Source: Roseiarcus sp049513815 (lineage in GTDB: Bacteria; Pseudomonadota; Alphaproteobacteria; Rhizobiales; Beijerinckiaceae). Taken from it: a DNA stretch of 64,000 nt. Position 1 is the stretch's first letter. Each line of letters begins with the position of its first letter. The notes under the pieces were generated by a model. It searched no databases, was not told the origin of the DNA, and worked only from the letters and a program-made list of their open reading frames with translations. The DNA is taken from assembly GCA_049513815.1 (NCBI GenBank), contig JBEKVR010000006.1, forward strand, positions 1 through 64,000. The letters are read 5' to 3'. The position numbers and the translations under genes were made by a program. Below, in pieces: positions 31,785-39,487 of the stretch.

Positions 31785-32935
31785 TTCGAAGCCCCCTTGC
31801 GCTGCCGGCCCATGAAAAGATCGCGCGACTGGTCGATCAGCACCGCGACGATGACCACTGCGCCGACGACGATGAACTGCCAAAAGGCGTCGACATTGAG
31901 CATCACCAGCCCGGTCGTCAGCACGGCGATGATCAGCGCGCCGATGACGGTGCCGATCACCGTTCCCGCGCCGCCGTACATGCTGACGCCGCCGATGATC
32001 ACCGCGGCGATCGAGGACAGCAGCAACGCGTCGCCGATCACCGCCGAACCCGCGGTGAAGCGCAGGGTTGAAAGGAACCCCGCGACGCCGGCGGTCGCCG
32101 ACGACAACATGTAGAGCTTGATCATGTGACGATCGACGGGAATGCCGCTGCGCACCGACGCGTCCATGCTGCCGCCGATCGCATAGGTGTGGCGACCGAA
32201 CTGGGTCTTGTGCAAGAGGAACATCGTCAGCGCGAGGACGAAGGCGGTCGCCAGGACCGGATATGGCAGGATGATCTCCATCCGCCGCAGCAGGTCGCCG
32301 CCGACATCGGGCCGATTGAGGAAGTAGACGCCGCCGCCGGGACCGGAAATGTAATACATCAGCGCGTCGTTGCCATAGGCGCGCACGTCCGCCGGCAAGC
32401 CGATCACCGTCGAGTTCTCGGACATCAGGTAAGCGACGCCGCGCACGATGAACGAGGTGCCGAGTGTGACGATGAAGGCGGGAACCTTCAGCTTGGCGAT
32501 GATCCAGCCGTTGACGAACCCGACGACGCCGGCGCCCGCGACCGCCGCGACGAGCCCGATCGCCACCGCCAGCGCCAGCGGCGCTCCGACATTGTAAGAG
32601 TCGCGCAGCGCCAGCGCCGACAGCACCGAAGCCAGACTCATCACCCAGCCGACGCTGAGATCGATGCCGGCGGCGATGATGACGAACGTCTGGCCCAGCC
32701 CGAGCAACAGCACCGGGATGATCGCAACCAGGATGTTCTGGGAATTGCGGATGGTGAGGAAGTTGACCGAGCCGCCGGTCGACAGCGGCACCGCGACGAC
32801 GAAGAACAACACCATCACGGCGAGAAACAGCCACGCCCAGACGCGGCTCACGAACAGCGCGAGCCGTCGCAGGAAGGAGCCCTCGCCGGGGCCGTGGGCG
32901 CCGGCGGGGGCGACGATCGAGCCGCGAACCGTCAC
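31781..32935 (-). CDS. Sugar ABC transporter permease (FrcC/RbsC-like)
   Basis: A 384-residue inner-membrane permease of the ribose/xylose/galactose class, with about nine to ten membrane helices. Conserved segments: LGLGQTFVIIAAGIDLSVGWVMSL (the family's second-helix signature), GFVNGWIIAKLKVPAFIVTLGTSFIVRGVAYL and YAIGGSMDASVRSGIPVDRHMIKLYM. A periplasmic insert, YLMSENSTVIGLPADVRAYGNDALMYYISGPGGG, lies after the fifth helix. It probably starts at a GTG, 99 bp after the binding-protein stop. Works with the ATPase and the binding protein encoded on either side. Confidence 0.88.
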   Translation of the reverse strand: MTVRGSIVAPAGAHGPGEGSFLRRLALFVSRVWAWLFLAVMVLFFVVAVPLSTGGSVNFLTIRNSQNILVAIIPVLLLGLGQTFVIIAAGIDLSVGWVMSLASVLSALALRDSYNVGAPLALAVAIGLVAAVAGAGVVGFVNGWIIAKLKVPAFIVTLGTSFIVRGVAYLMSENSTVIGLPADVRAYGNDALMYYISGPGGGVYFLNRPDVGGDLLRRMEIILPYPVLATAFVLALTMFLLHKTQFGRHTYAIGGSMDASVRSGIPVDRHMIKLYMLSSATAGVAGFLSTLRFTAGSAVIGDALLLSSIAAVIIGGVSMYGGAGTVIGTVIGALIIAVLTTGLVMLNVDAFWQFIVVGAVVIVAVLIDQSRDLFMGRQRKGASK

Positions 32936-33034
32936 GTTCTGCTTTCCTTCGCCAAGCGATCTTCAGATCGCAGCCGGCTCGGGCGGTTCGCTCGTCGAGC
33001 CGAGCGAGCCGCCCTCAACCGTCGCGGCGGTCGG

Positions 33035-34015
33035 TTACTTGCCGACCTTGTAGATGAAGCGCGCGACCGCGGGATCCTTCACGTTGTTCTTGTCGATGAT
33101 GGCGAAGCCGGTCTCCACGCGCGGCGGCAGGCTGGTCACGCCGGCGGCGTCGGCGACCGCGAAGGCGACCGCGAGATAGCCCATGTCGTAAGGCTTCTGC
33201 GCCAACACCAGGCTGACGACGCCCTTGTCCATCAGCTCGATGGCGAGCTGGGTGGCGTCATAGGCGACGACCTGGATATGGCCGCCGAGACCGGCGTTGA
33301 CCACCGCCGTGCCGGCGCCCTGGGCGCTGAACACGTTGGTGCCGAACACGCCGGCGAGGTTGGGCTCGCGCGACAACACCGCCGCCGTCTGCTGCGACGC
33401 CTTGTTGGGATCGTCGAGATTGAAGTCGGGCCCGATCACCTTGATGTCGGGATATTCCTTCGCCATCACTTCCTTGAAGCCGACCGCGCGGCCCTCGACC
33501 GAGCTGACGTTCGGGTTGGTGGAGTTGATGTAGACCGAGCCCTTGCCGCCGAGCGCCTTGGCGAGCCCGCGCGCGGCGATGCGTCCGCCTTCGACGTTGT
33601 CGGAGCCGATGTAGCTCAGCGGGAACTTGACCGGGCCCTTCACGTAGTCGCCGTCGCCGAGATAGGTGTCGACGGTGATGATCTTGATGCCGTGATCGAC
33701 CGCCGTCTTGAGCGGGCCGACCATCTGGTCCTTATCGACCGGGGCGGTGATGATGTAGTTGAGATCGCCGCGCGCGACCATCGCGTCGAGCAGCGGGGTC
33801 TGCGCCTCGACGCCCCAGGTCGGCGGAATCTGGGTGACGACGTCGACGCCGAGATCCTTGGCCGCCCTCTCTACGCCAAGCTGCATGACCTGGTAGAACG
33901 GATCCACCACGCCGGGCAGGAAGCCGATCTTGATCTTGTCGGCTGCAAGCGTCGTCTGCGACGCAAGCGCAATGGCTACGCCCGCGGCAAGAGCCGCCAA
34001 TGTTTGTTTGCGCAT
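33035..34015 (-). CDS. Sugar-binding periplasmic protein (FrcB-like)
   Basis: A 326-residue periplasmic binding protein of the peripla_BP_4 type, delivering sugar to the permease. Signal peptide: MRKQTLAALAAGVAIALASQTTLAA. The mature part starts KIKIGFLPGVVDPFYQVMQLGVERAAKDLGVDV, then IITAPVDKDQMVGPLKTAVDHGIKIITVDTYLG, SYIGSDNVEGGRIAARGLAKALG and GVFGTNVFSAQGAGTAVVNAG. The ATG at 34013-34015 is preferred because AGGAG lies seven bases upstream; the ATG at 34019-34021 is only one base from it. First gene of the importer operon. Confidence 0.9.
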   Translation of the reverse strand: MRKQTLAALAAGVAIALASQTTLAADKIKIGFLPGVVDPFYQVMQLGVERAAKDLGVDVVTQIPPTWGVEAQTPLLDAMVARGDLNYIITAPVDKDQMVGPLKTAVDHGIKIITVDTYLGDGDYVKGPVKFPLSYIGSDNVEGGRIAARGLAKALGGKGSVYINSTNPNVSSVEGRAVGFKEVMAKEYPDIKVIGPDFNLDDPNKASQQTAAVLSREPNLAGVFGTNVFSAQGAGTAVVNAGLGGHIQVVAYDATQLAIELMDKGVVSLVLAQKPYDMGYLAVAFAVADAAGVTSLPPRVETGFAIIDKNNVKDPAVARFIYKVGK

Positions 34016-34407
34016 ATTCATTCTCCTCCCATCACAAGCAATCCGGCGCATACCGGCGCGCCGAGCGCGCAGCTAGTGTTTTTGGCGTTGTTGACGCTCC
34101 GGGTAGGCGAAGATTCAGGCTCGCTAAGCGCCGCAGGTCGCTTGTGTTAGCTGCACGGCGCTAGCGAGCCACAACGGCGGCGAAAACACAAGCGATCCGA
34201 CTGCGACTTGTTGCGCCGCCGCTTCTGTCGATGTGACGGGCGCGGTCGCCGCCCGATATCGTCACAAACTCGACTTTGCCGCGGCGTGGCCCGGGGATCG
34301 CCGCGTCGCGCAACAGAAAGAGACCACTGAGCGCGCTTGCGGTTCTTCTCTGCTGCAAAGCGTCGCAGAGCGCGGCGACGCGAAACTGGTTCTAGTTTCG
34401 TGCAGGG

Positions 34408-34500
34408 GATTTGGCGATGCTCGCGCGCGGCGCGACGCCGGAGCGGATGATTGAGGCGGCGTTACGCCTGCCGAGCGGCCACGATCCGGAGAGTTCGTAT
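34408..34500 (+). pseudogene. Decayed copy of the hypothetical gene at 30619
   Basis: Translation gives DLAMLARGATPERMIEAALRLPSGHDPESSY, which lines up with DFARLAGGATPERTVEAAFQFLLDHEPKESI of the intact protein. The similarity ends on both sides. It lies in the 34022-34594 gap upstream of the importer, where no other gene is supported. Confidence 0.65.
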
Positions 34501-34594
34501 CGCCCTGGCTGCGGCGTCGGCGCAATCGCGCCCAAACGCAAAGCTGAGCGAGCGGGGCGCAGCTTCGGCCGCGCCTCGCCGTTTGCGAAAAAGA

Positions 34595-34906
34595 TCAGTC
34601 GCAGACTTGCACGCGACGCCAGGCGCCGTGCACGCGAGCATGGGTGAAATAGCAGCCCGGCCCGCTCGGTTCGTCGGTCACAAAGACGCCCGGCTGCGGA
34701 CCTGGCGGCGGAGCGCCGTATGCGACATCGTTGGCGTGGGTCGCCGTCGCCCCGACCAAGGCGCCGGCTGCGACCGAGCCGACGATCGTGACGGCGAGCT
34801 AGGCGGGCGCGATGAGGACGGGATTGGCGGCCGCCGGCGTGGGCGCGGCGGCCCCGAGGCCTAGAGCCAGGGTCGCCGCGCCGACGGTGGTGACGAGTTT
34901 TCCCAT
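34595..34906 (-). pseudogene. Small secreted protein gene interrupted by an in-frame amber codon
   Basis: A strong start: ATG at 34904-34906 with GGAGG six bases upstream, then a signal peptide MGKLVTTVGAATLALGLGAA with more Ala/Pro. Codon 36 (34799-34801) is TAG. The same frame then continues without interruption: LAVTIVGSVAAGALVGATATHA, a Pro/Gly-rich segment, and a compact C-terminus GCYFTHARVHGAWRRVQVCD, to TGA at 34595. A TGG-to-TAG change would explain it. Total 103 codons. The C-terminal CYFTHxRVHGxWRRVxVC block resembles small exported proteins of rhizobia. Either a recent pseudogene or readthrough. Confidence 0.7.
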
Positions 34907-35156
34907 GATCCGCCTCCAATGGGTTGCACGCTGCCGCGACCGCGTCGTTGTTGACGGACCTCGCGGTCCGCCGGCGCACGGCTGCGACTCTCAATCAGCT
35001 ATCCCGCGCCTTGGCTTCGGCAAGGCGCGCCGTACGGCGGTGTCGGGGCGATTCTGGGAAGAGATTTGGACGCGGCCAAGCCGGCGGCCGCCTCGCGCCG
35101 GCCGGGGCGGCGGGCTAAAGGAGGACGCTAGCGGGACCGCCGCGCCGGAGCCAACC

Positions 35157-35714
35157 ATGACCGCCGCCCAAAGCCCTGCGAATGGGATCGCCAAACGGCG
35201 ATCCGCAACGTCGGGTCAAAGGACCAGTTTGAATTTCGTCGCGATCGATTTCGAGACCGCGAATTACCGGTCCGACAGCGCCTGCGCAGTCGGCCTCGTG
35301 AAAGTGGCCAAGGGCGAAATTGTCGACACGGCGGTTCACCTGATCAGGCCGCCGACGCGAGCGTTCGCGTTCACGCATATCCACGGACTGACGTGGAGCG
35401 ACGTGGCGGAATCGGACGATTTCGGCAAGCTTTGGCCGAGGCTCGAACCGTTCCTCGACGGCGCGGCGTTCTTCGCCGCCCACAACGCCTCCTTTGACCG
35501 CCGCGTTCTCCACGCCTGCTGCCAGACTTATGGAATCGCCGCGCCATCGCTGCCGTTTCGTTGCACCGTGCAGATCTCCCGTCGCGCGTGGAACATCTAT
35601 CCAACGAAGCTGTCGGACGTCTGCCGAGAACTCGAGATCGCGCTCAACCACCACGAGGCTCTGTCCGACGCGATGGCCTGCGCCCAGATCGTTCTCGCGG
35701 CGCACCAGGACTAG
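35157..35714 (+). CDS. DEDDh 3'-5' exonuclease (DnaQ-like)
   Basis: A 185-residue exonuclease of the DNA polymerase III epsilon family. The three Exo motifs are visible: LNFVAIDFETANYRSDSACAVGLV (Exo I, Asp-Glu), FFAAHNASFDRRVLHACCQTYG (Exo II, Asp) and LNHHEALSDAMACAQIVLAA (Exo III, His and Asp), with THIHGLTWSDV between. It is a stand-alone exonuclease, not the replicative subunit, and may act in RNA or DNA turnover. Start at the ATG 35157 gives an unstructured N-terminus of about 25 residues; no better ribosome site was found. Confidence 0.88.
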   Translation: MTAAQSPANGIAKRRSATSGQRTSLNFVAIDFETANYRSDSACAVGLVKVAKGEIVDTAVHLIRPPTRAFAFTHIHGLTWSDVAESDDFGKLWPRLEPFLDGAAFFAAHNASFDRRVLHACCQTYGIAAPSLPFRCTVQISRRAWNIYPTKLSDVCRELEIALNHHEALSDAMACAQIVLAAHQD

Positions 35715-35730
35715 GCTGACGGCGACCCGG

Positions 35731-35772
35731 CCCTCCTCTCCGCGCCCTTGGCGGGGAGAGATCAAGTGAGGG
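35731..35772. repeat. CTCTCCxCGCC...GGCGGGGAGAG palindromic repeat, family 4 copy A
   Basis: A hairpin-forming unit directly after the exonuclease gene. The same arms recur at 35853-35896, 36331-36372 and 36459-36502, and a related pair is inside pbpC. Together they form a local cluster of four units in under 800 bp. Confidence 0.8.
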
Positions 35773-35852
35773 ACGAGGGCGATTGGCCGCGAGCGGGGGC
35801 GCAGACGCAATGCGCGGACTTCGCGTCTTGCCCAACGCTCATCGCTGGCCAG

Positions 35853-35896
35853 CCCTCCTCTCCCCGCCACGGGCGGGGAGAGGTAAGGTGAGGGGC
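35853..35896. repeat. Palindromic repeat, family 4 copy B
   Basis: CTCTCCCCGCC and GGCGGGGAGAG with a 3-base loop, followed by GTAAGGTGAGGGG. Lies directly in front of the DUF559 gene leader. Confidence 0.8.
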
Positions 35897-35931
35897 GTGG
35901 GGGATTGGCCACAATTGAGGGGGCAAATCCG

Positions 35932-36291
35932 ATGCGCGGACTTCGCCTCTTGGAAACCCGCCGCGCTCGCGAATTGCGCCGGCTCTCGCCGGCGGCGGAG
36001 CGGATTCTTTGGGCGCGGCTGAAGAACCGCAGCGTGCGGGGCGTGAAGTTCGTTCGCTCCGAACCGATCGGCCCCTACTTCGCCGACTTCGCTTGCCGTT
36101 CGGCCAAGCTCGTTGTCGAGATCGACGGCGCGACGCATTCCACTGACGAAGAGATCGCGCACGACAGACGTCGCACGTTCCTCGAAGCTCAGGGCTATCG
36201 CGTCGTTCGTTTCTCCAATCAGCGGGTCTACGAAAACGTCGCAGCGATCGTCGACGAGATCACCCACATCTTGGCCGAATGCGCGCCCTGA
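35932..36291 (+). CDS. DUF559 endonuclease-like protein
   Basis: A 119-residue protein of the DUF559 family, related to very-short-patch-repair and PD-(D/E)XK nucleases: ARELRRLSPAAERILWARLKNRSVRGVKFVRSEPIGPYFADFACRSAKLVVEIDGATHSTDEEIAHDRRRTFLEAQGYRVVRFSNQRVYENV. The presumed catalytic Asp (YFADF) and ExD (VVEIDG) are present. The role is unknown, though the family often lies in accessory DNA. The ATG at 35932 is preceded by GAGGGGG. The first codons and leader are duplicated just upstream (35786-35840), without the rest of the gene. Confidence 0.88.
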   Translation: MRGLRLLETRRARELRRLSPAAERILWARLKNRSVRGVKFVRSEPIGPYFADFACRSAKLVVEIDGATHSTDEEIAHDRRRTFLEAQGYRVVRFSNQRVYENVAAIVDEITHILAECAP

Positions 36292-36330
36292 GGCGGACTC
36301 GCCGACGAGCCGGAGCCGCCAAACGCCTCG

Positions 36331-36372
36331 CCTCTCACCTTACCTCTCCCCGCGAAACACGCGGGGAGAGGG
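36331..36372. repeat. Palindromic repeat, family 4 copy C (inverted)
   Basis: CCTCTCACCTTACCTCTCCC ... GCGGGGAGAGG: the same unit as at 35853 in the opposite orientation. Confidence 0.8.
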
Positions 36373-36458
36373 GGCGCAGACACCTGTTCGAATCTTCGTC
36401 AGTCGCTCTTGACGGCGCCGAGCCGATCGATCCCTACCCGGCGCGCGCGGCCGCCAAG

Positions 36459-36502
36459 GTCCCCTCTCCCCGCCCTTCGCGGGGAGAGGCAAGGTGGAGG
36501 GG
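36459..36502. repeat. Palindromic repeat, family 4 copy D
   Basis: CCCCTCTCCCCGCCCTTCGC with GGGGAGAGGCAAGGTGGAGG, in front of the small lipoprotein gene. Confidence 0.8.
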
Positions 36503-36538
36503 CGGGGGGGATTAGCCGCGGTCGAGGGGACAAACCCG

Positions 36539-36667
36539 ATGCGCCGAACCGCATTCATGATCGCCGCCGCCGCGACGCTCGCCGGCTGCGCGCGGCTGTG
36601 GTCGCAGGACATGCAAGACGGGATGAAGATCGGGGACAAATTGCGCGTGGCTAACCCGTTCAAGTGA
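36539..36667 (+). CDS. Small lipoprotein, 42 residues
   Basis: The frame reads MRRTAFMIAAAATLAGCARLWSQDM, then a short polar tail ending VANPFK. LAGC is a clean lipobox, predicting Cys17 as the lipid-modified N-terminus, so a mature lipopeptide of only about 26 residues. The leader matches those in front of the DUF559 gene (GGGGACAAACCCGATGCGC). It resembles entericidin-like or other tiny alphaproteobacterial lipoproteins in size but no family was recognised. Confidence 0.65.
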   Translation: MRRTAFMIAAAATLAGCARLWSQDMQDGMKIGDKLRVANPFK

Positions 36668-36749
36668 GCGGAGGCCGTTAGCCCTTGTCCCGCGCGAATG
36701 CCGCTGCCAGTCTGGCCATTGAAGCGAGCGCCTTGGGCGCGGGGCGGCG

Positions 36750-38822
36750 ATGGTCGATTTCTCAAGGCCCGATGAGGTAAAGCACTGGCTTGACGGGATC
36801 GAGCCGGCGGAGCGGCGGCGCGAGGTCGCGATCACGCTAGCGGCGCGTGCGGCGCTGCGCGTGTTGCCGTTTGTCGGGCATGCGTTGAGGTCCCCCGAAC
36901 CGAAGCGCGTCAGCATTCCTCGCGCGCGTGTACTTCGCGAGGTAGTATTGCCGAGCTTTGGCGCGACGGCGTTGGCTTGGATTGCCGGGCAGCAGCCAAT
37001 CGGCGCCAGCGAGCTCCTCGCTAACTACGCCCGTGTTGCTGCAAGGCGCGCCGAGGACGCCATCGGCGCGATATTGTCGGCTCCCAAGTCCGCGTCCGGC
37101 GCCGCGACGGCCGCGGCTTTCGCTGCCGACACGGTGCACGTCTTCGAAAAGTCTGGCCACGCTGCGCAGACCTTCGATTCCGCGCTGGAGGCAGTCAACG
37201 CGCACTGGCCTAACCTCGCGCAGACCGCGCTCGCCGCGATAGAAATGACTGCTGGTCTTGAGGCCGATGCTACTGCCGTCAGCTCCGGGCGCTCCGCAAT
37301 CGAACTGGCTAGGACGCCACTCTGGCCGAACGGCGCTCCTCGATGGGCGACCGAGGCTTGGCGGACGTTGAAATCTGCCCTTCTCGCCACCAATCAGAAC
37401 TGGGAAGTCTGGACCGACTGGTACGAGGCGCGCCTCGCCGGCGACGCCGCCCATCCGCCGAACGAAGCGCTCGAAGTCGCCCGCGCGACGATCCCGGACG
37501 AGATCTGGACGCAGGGTCCGGCGGCGGTGAACGCCGAGATCAAGCGGCTGATCGCGTTGCATCCGCCAAAATCCGCAGTCTCTGTCTCCATCGCAGGCGT
37601 CGAATTAAGAACTTCAGTCGGAGACGTCGTTCCGTCGATCTCCGTGCCCGTGCAGGGCGTCGAAGCGAGAGCTTCGGCCGGAGAAGTCATTGCAAATCCT
37701 GCGTCGCCGCCCGCGGGCCGGATGAATACCGGCGATGATCCCGCCGTCCAACTGGCCGCCCGAACGCGTTTGCAGGCTAGGGCCGCCTCGGAAGCGGCTT
37801 TCGTGACACAGCCGCCATTTCCCCAGTCTCAAGCCCCGTCAGCGGGCACCGCTCCGCAGTTCATTGGACGAACGACCCCGCCAGCGAATCTGCCGCCGAT
37901 CGAAACGATTCCCTCGCAAGAGCGCGCGGCGACGCAATTCCACGCGGACGCTGAAGGCCGCATTGACGTCGTTCGCGTTCCTCCCACAAGTGACGATCGT
38001 CAGCGTCTCCTCTACGAAGAGATGCGCCACAAGGCGAAGGAGTTGGCCGCTCTCGGTCAAATGCTCGGCGACCTATCGCCGGCTGTCGATCGTGTTCTCG
38101 AAGCCCTGCCGGAGCGCACGGAGAACGCGTCGGTCGACAAGCTTTGGTCGCGCGCCAATACGCTGCGCCGGCGCCATGACGCGCATGTCCGCGCGATCGA
38201 CAACGATTTGGGGCCGAACCCCGCGCGTTTGGATGATCTCGTCGCAGCCACCCTCGGCGACTTCGTTGATTGCTTCAACGTCTACGTTCTCGGCGATCCC
38301 CGCGCGCTCGAACTCGACAGCGCCCGGCTCGGCCCACAGGATCGCGAAGCCGTGCGCAAGATCGCCGCCCTCGCCGCGCCGATCGCGCGCGCCGCCTGCG
38401 AGCCGCAAGCGCCGACGACGCCGGCCGCGCAAGAAGCGCTGATCGAACAGGTCGACGCCGCGATCGACGCACCCAACGATATCAACGGCGATCAGGCGGC
38501 CGACCTCGCGCGCAAGACGACGGGCAATTTCGTCAGCGAATTGCTGCGACGAGCCTACGCGCCAATCGCGAAGCTCGGCGCCGTCGCCAAGGCCGAGGCA
38601 ATCTTCGCACAGAAGGAATACCGCTCTGGCCTTTATCGCGCCTCCGGAACCGCCACATTCGCGGGACTGTCAGTCGCTGCACTCGCCTATTGGCCTGAGA
38701 TTTCCGCCTTCGTTGTCCGCAATGCCGACGCGCTTAAGGACTTCGTGACAGCGCTCTTTCATAATTCAAGGCTCGTCGAGATCATCGACTTGATCGTGCA
38801 AGCCGCCAAGCATTCGGGCTGA
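36750..38822 (+). CDS. Large protein of unknown function
   Basis: A 690-residue protein I do not recognise as a named family. The N-terminal third (VKHWLDGIEPAERRREVAITLAARAALRVLPF, then a long Ala-rich helical region) leads to WATEAWRTLKSALLATNQNWEVWTDWYEARLAG, a Trp-rich block I have seen in uncharacterised rhizobial proteins. The middle holds two similar segments, GVELRTSVGDVVPS and GVEARASAGEVIAN, and a Pro-rich linker. The C-terminal half is helical (LYEEMRHKAKELAALGQMLGDL ... SVDKLWSRANTLRRRHDAHVRAID), ending with one probable membrane helix at about 635-655. It is the largest gene in a repeat-rich accessory stretch. Confidence 0.75.
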   Translation: MVDFSRPDEVKHWLDGIEPAERRREVAITLAARAALRVLPFVGHALRSPEPKRVSIPRARVLREVVLPSFGATALAWIAGQQPIGASELLANYARVAARRAEDAIGAILSAPKSASGAATAAAFAADTVHVFEKSGHAAQTFDSALEAVNAHWPNLAQTALAAIEMTAGLEADATAVSSGRSAIELARTPLWPNGAPRWATEAWRTLKSALLATNQNWEVWTDWYEARLAGDAAHPPNEALEVARATIPDEIWTQGPAAVNAEIKRLIALHPPKSAVSVSIAGVELRTSVGDVVPSISVPVQGVEARASAGEVIANPASPPAGRMNTGDDPAVQLAARTRLQARAASEAAFVTQPPFPQSQAPSAGTAPQFIGRTTPPANLPPIETIPSQERAATQFHADAEGRIDVVRVPPTSDDRQRLLYEEMRHKAKELAALGQMLGDLSPAVDRVLEALPERTENASVDKLWSRANTLRRRHDAHVRAIDNDLGPNPARLDDLVAATLGDFVDCFNVYVLGDPRALELDSARLGPQDREAVRKIAALAAPIARAACEPQAPTTPAAQEALIEQVDAAIDAPNDINGDQAADLARKTTGNFVSELLRRAYAPIAKLGAVAKAEAIFAQKEYRSGLYRASGTATFAGLSVAALAYWPEISAFVVRNADALKDFVTALFHNSRLVEIIDLIVQAAKHSG

Positions 38823-39021
38823 CCGCTCGACTTGACGCGCCTCAGCGTTGATCCGTTGCACCCTTGAGCAAGCCTCTCGACGCGCAGCCATGGCGCTGCC
38901 TATCTCCCGATCGCCCCCGGCCACATCAGCCCGTCGCCGTCAAGCCGCCCTGCAGGCGGCTCCTGCGCTTTTCGCTGCGGCCCTTCGGGTGACCGCGCCG
39001 TTCCGATGCGGCGTTGTGCGT

Positions 39022-39080
39022 CCATGATCGTTGCTGCCCGAAGCCGGCCGCGAGGCCGGCTCGCTCAGCAACGATCATGG
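39022..39080. repeat. Perfect long hairpin
   Basis: CCATGATCGTTGCTG (39022-39036) pairs exactly with CAGCAACGATCATGG (39066-39080), and inside CCGGCC pairs with GGCCGG. It lies in the 665-bp gap between the 690-residue protein gene and rarA. No T-tract follows, so it is probably a repeat or structured element rather than a terminator. Confidence 0.75.
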
Positions 39081-39107
39081 CGGCCAATCGCCTGAGCCGC
39101 GCGGAGG

Positions 39108-39165
39108 GGTCAAGGCTCGCGCGCGAGCGCGACCCGCGAAGCGGGCTTGGCCTTGACGCCGAGCA
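39108..39165. repeat. Dispersed repeat family 3 copy B
   Basis: GGAGGGGTCAAGG ... GCGAAGCGGGCTTGGCCTTGACGCCGAG is the inverted counterpart of the inner part of 15609-15690. The stretch also contains the internal palindrome CTCGCGCGCGAG. Confidence 0.7.
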
Positions 39166-39403
39166 CGGATCAGGCAGCGCGGATCAAGAACACGCGGGAC
39201 GGCGATCGCATGGCCTGCTGTTCATCCGAGCGCGACAATCGACTCTTCCTGAAAAACAGAAATCGTGCTAATGTAAATTCATGACCTCGTCCGCTCGCCC
39301 CTCGCTCCCTCGCCCTCCCTTGACAGGACCGCCCGACGCGTCAAATGTCCAGCCTTTTCCCATCAAGCCATTGATATCATTGAACAGGCCGTCAAGCCTT
39401 CGC

Positions 39404-39443
39404 TTGACAACCCTTGACGTTTCTTGACGTTTCTTGACATTTC
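39404..39443. repeat. Four tandem 10-bp TTGAC repeats
   Basis: TTGACAACCC, TTGACGTTTC, TTGACGTTTC and TTGACATTTC follow one another with exact 10-bp spacing. Further TTGAC words lie at 39320, 39455 and 39478. This is just beyond the rarA stop. Confidence 0.8.
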
Positions 39444-39487
39444 GCCCCGCAAACTTGACGGGGCTAGCCAGCCGCTCTTGACGCCCC

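Noticed and set aside
35731..36502. Repeated palindromes considered as a CRISPR array
   Set aside because: Units vary in orientation and spacing, are separated by genes and lack uniform spacers or cas genes.
39022..39080. Hairpin as an intrinsic terminator
   Set aside because: It lies about 200 bp past the nearest upstream stop and has no T-tract on either side.
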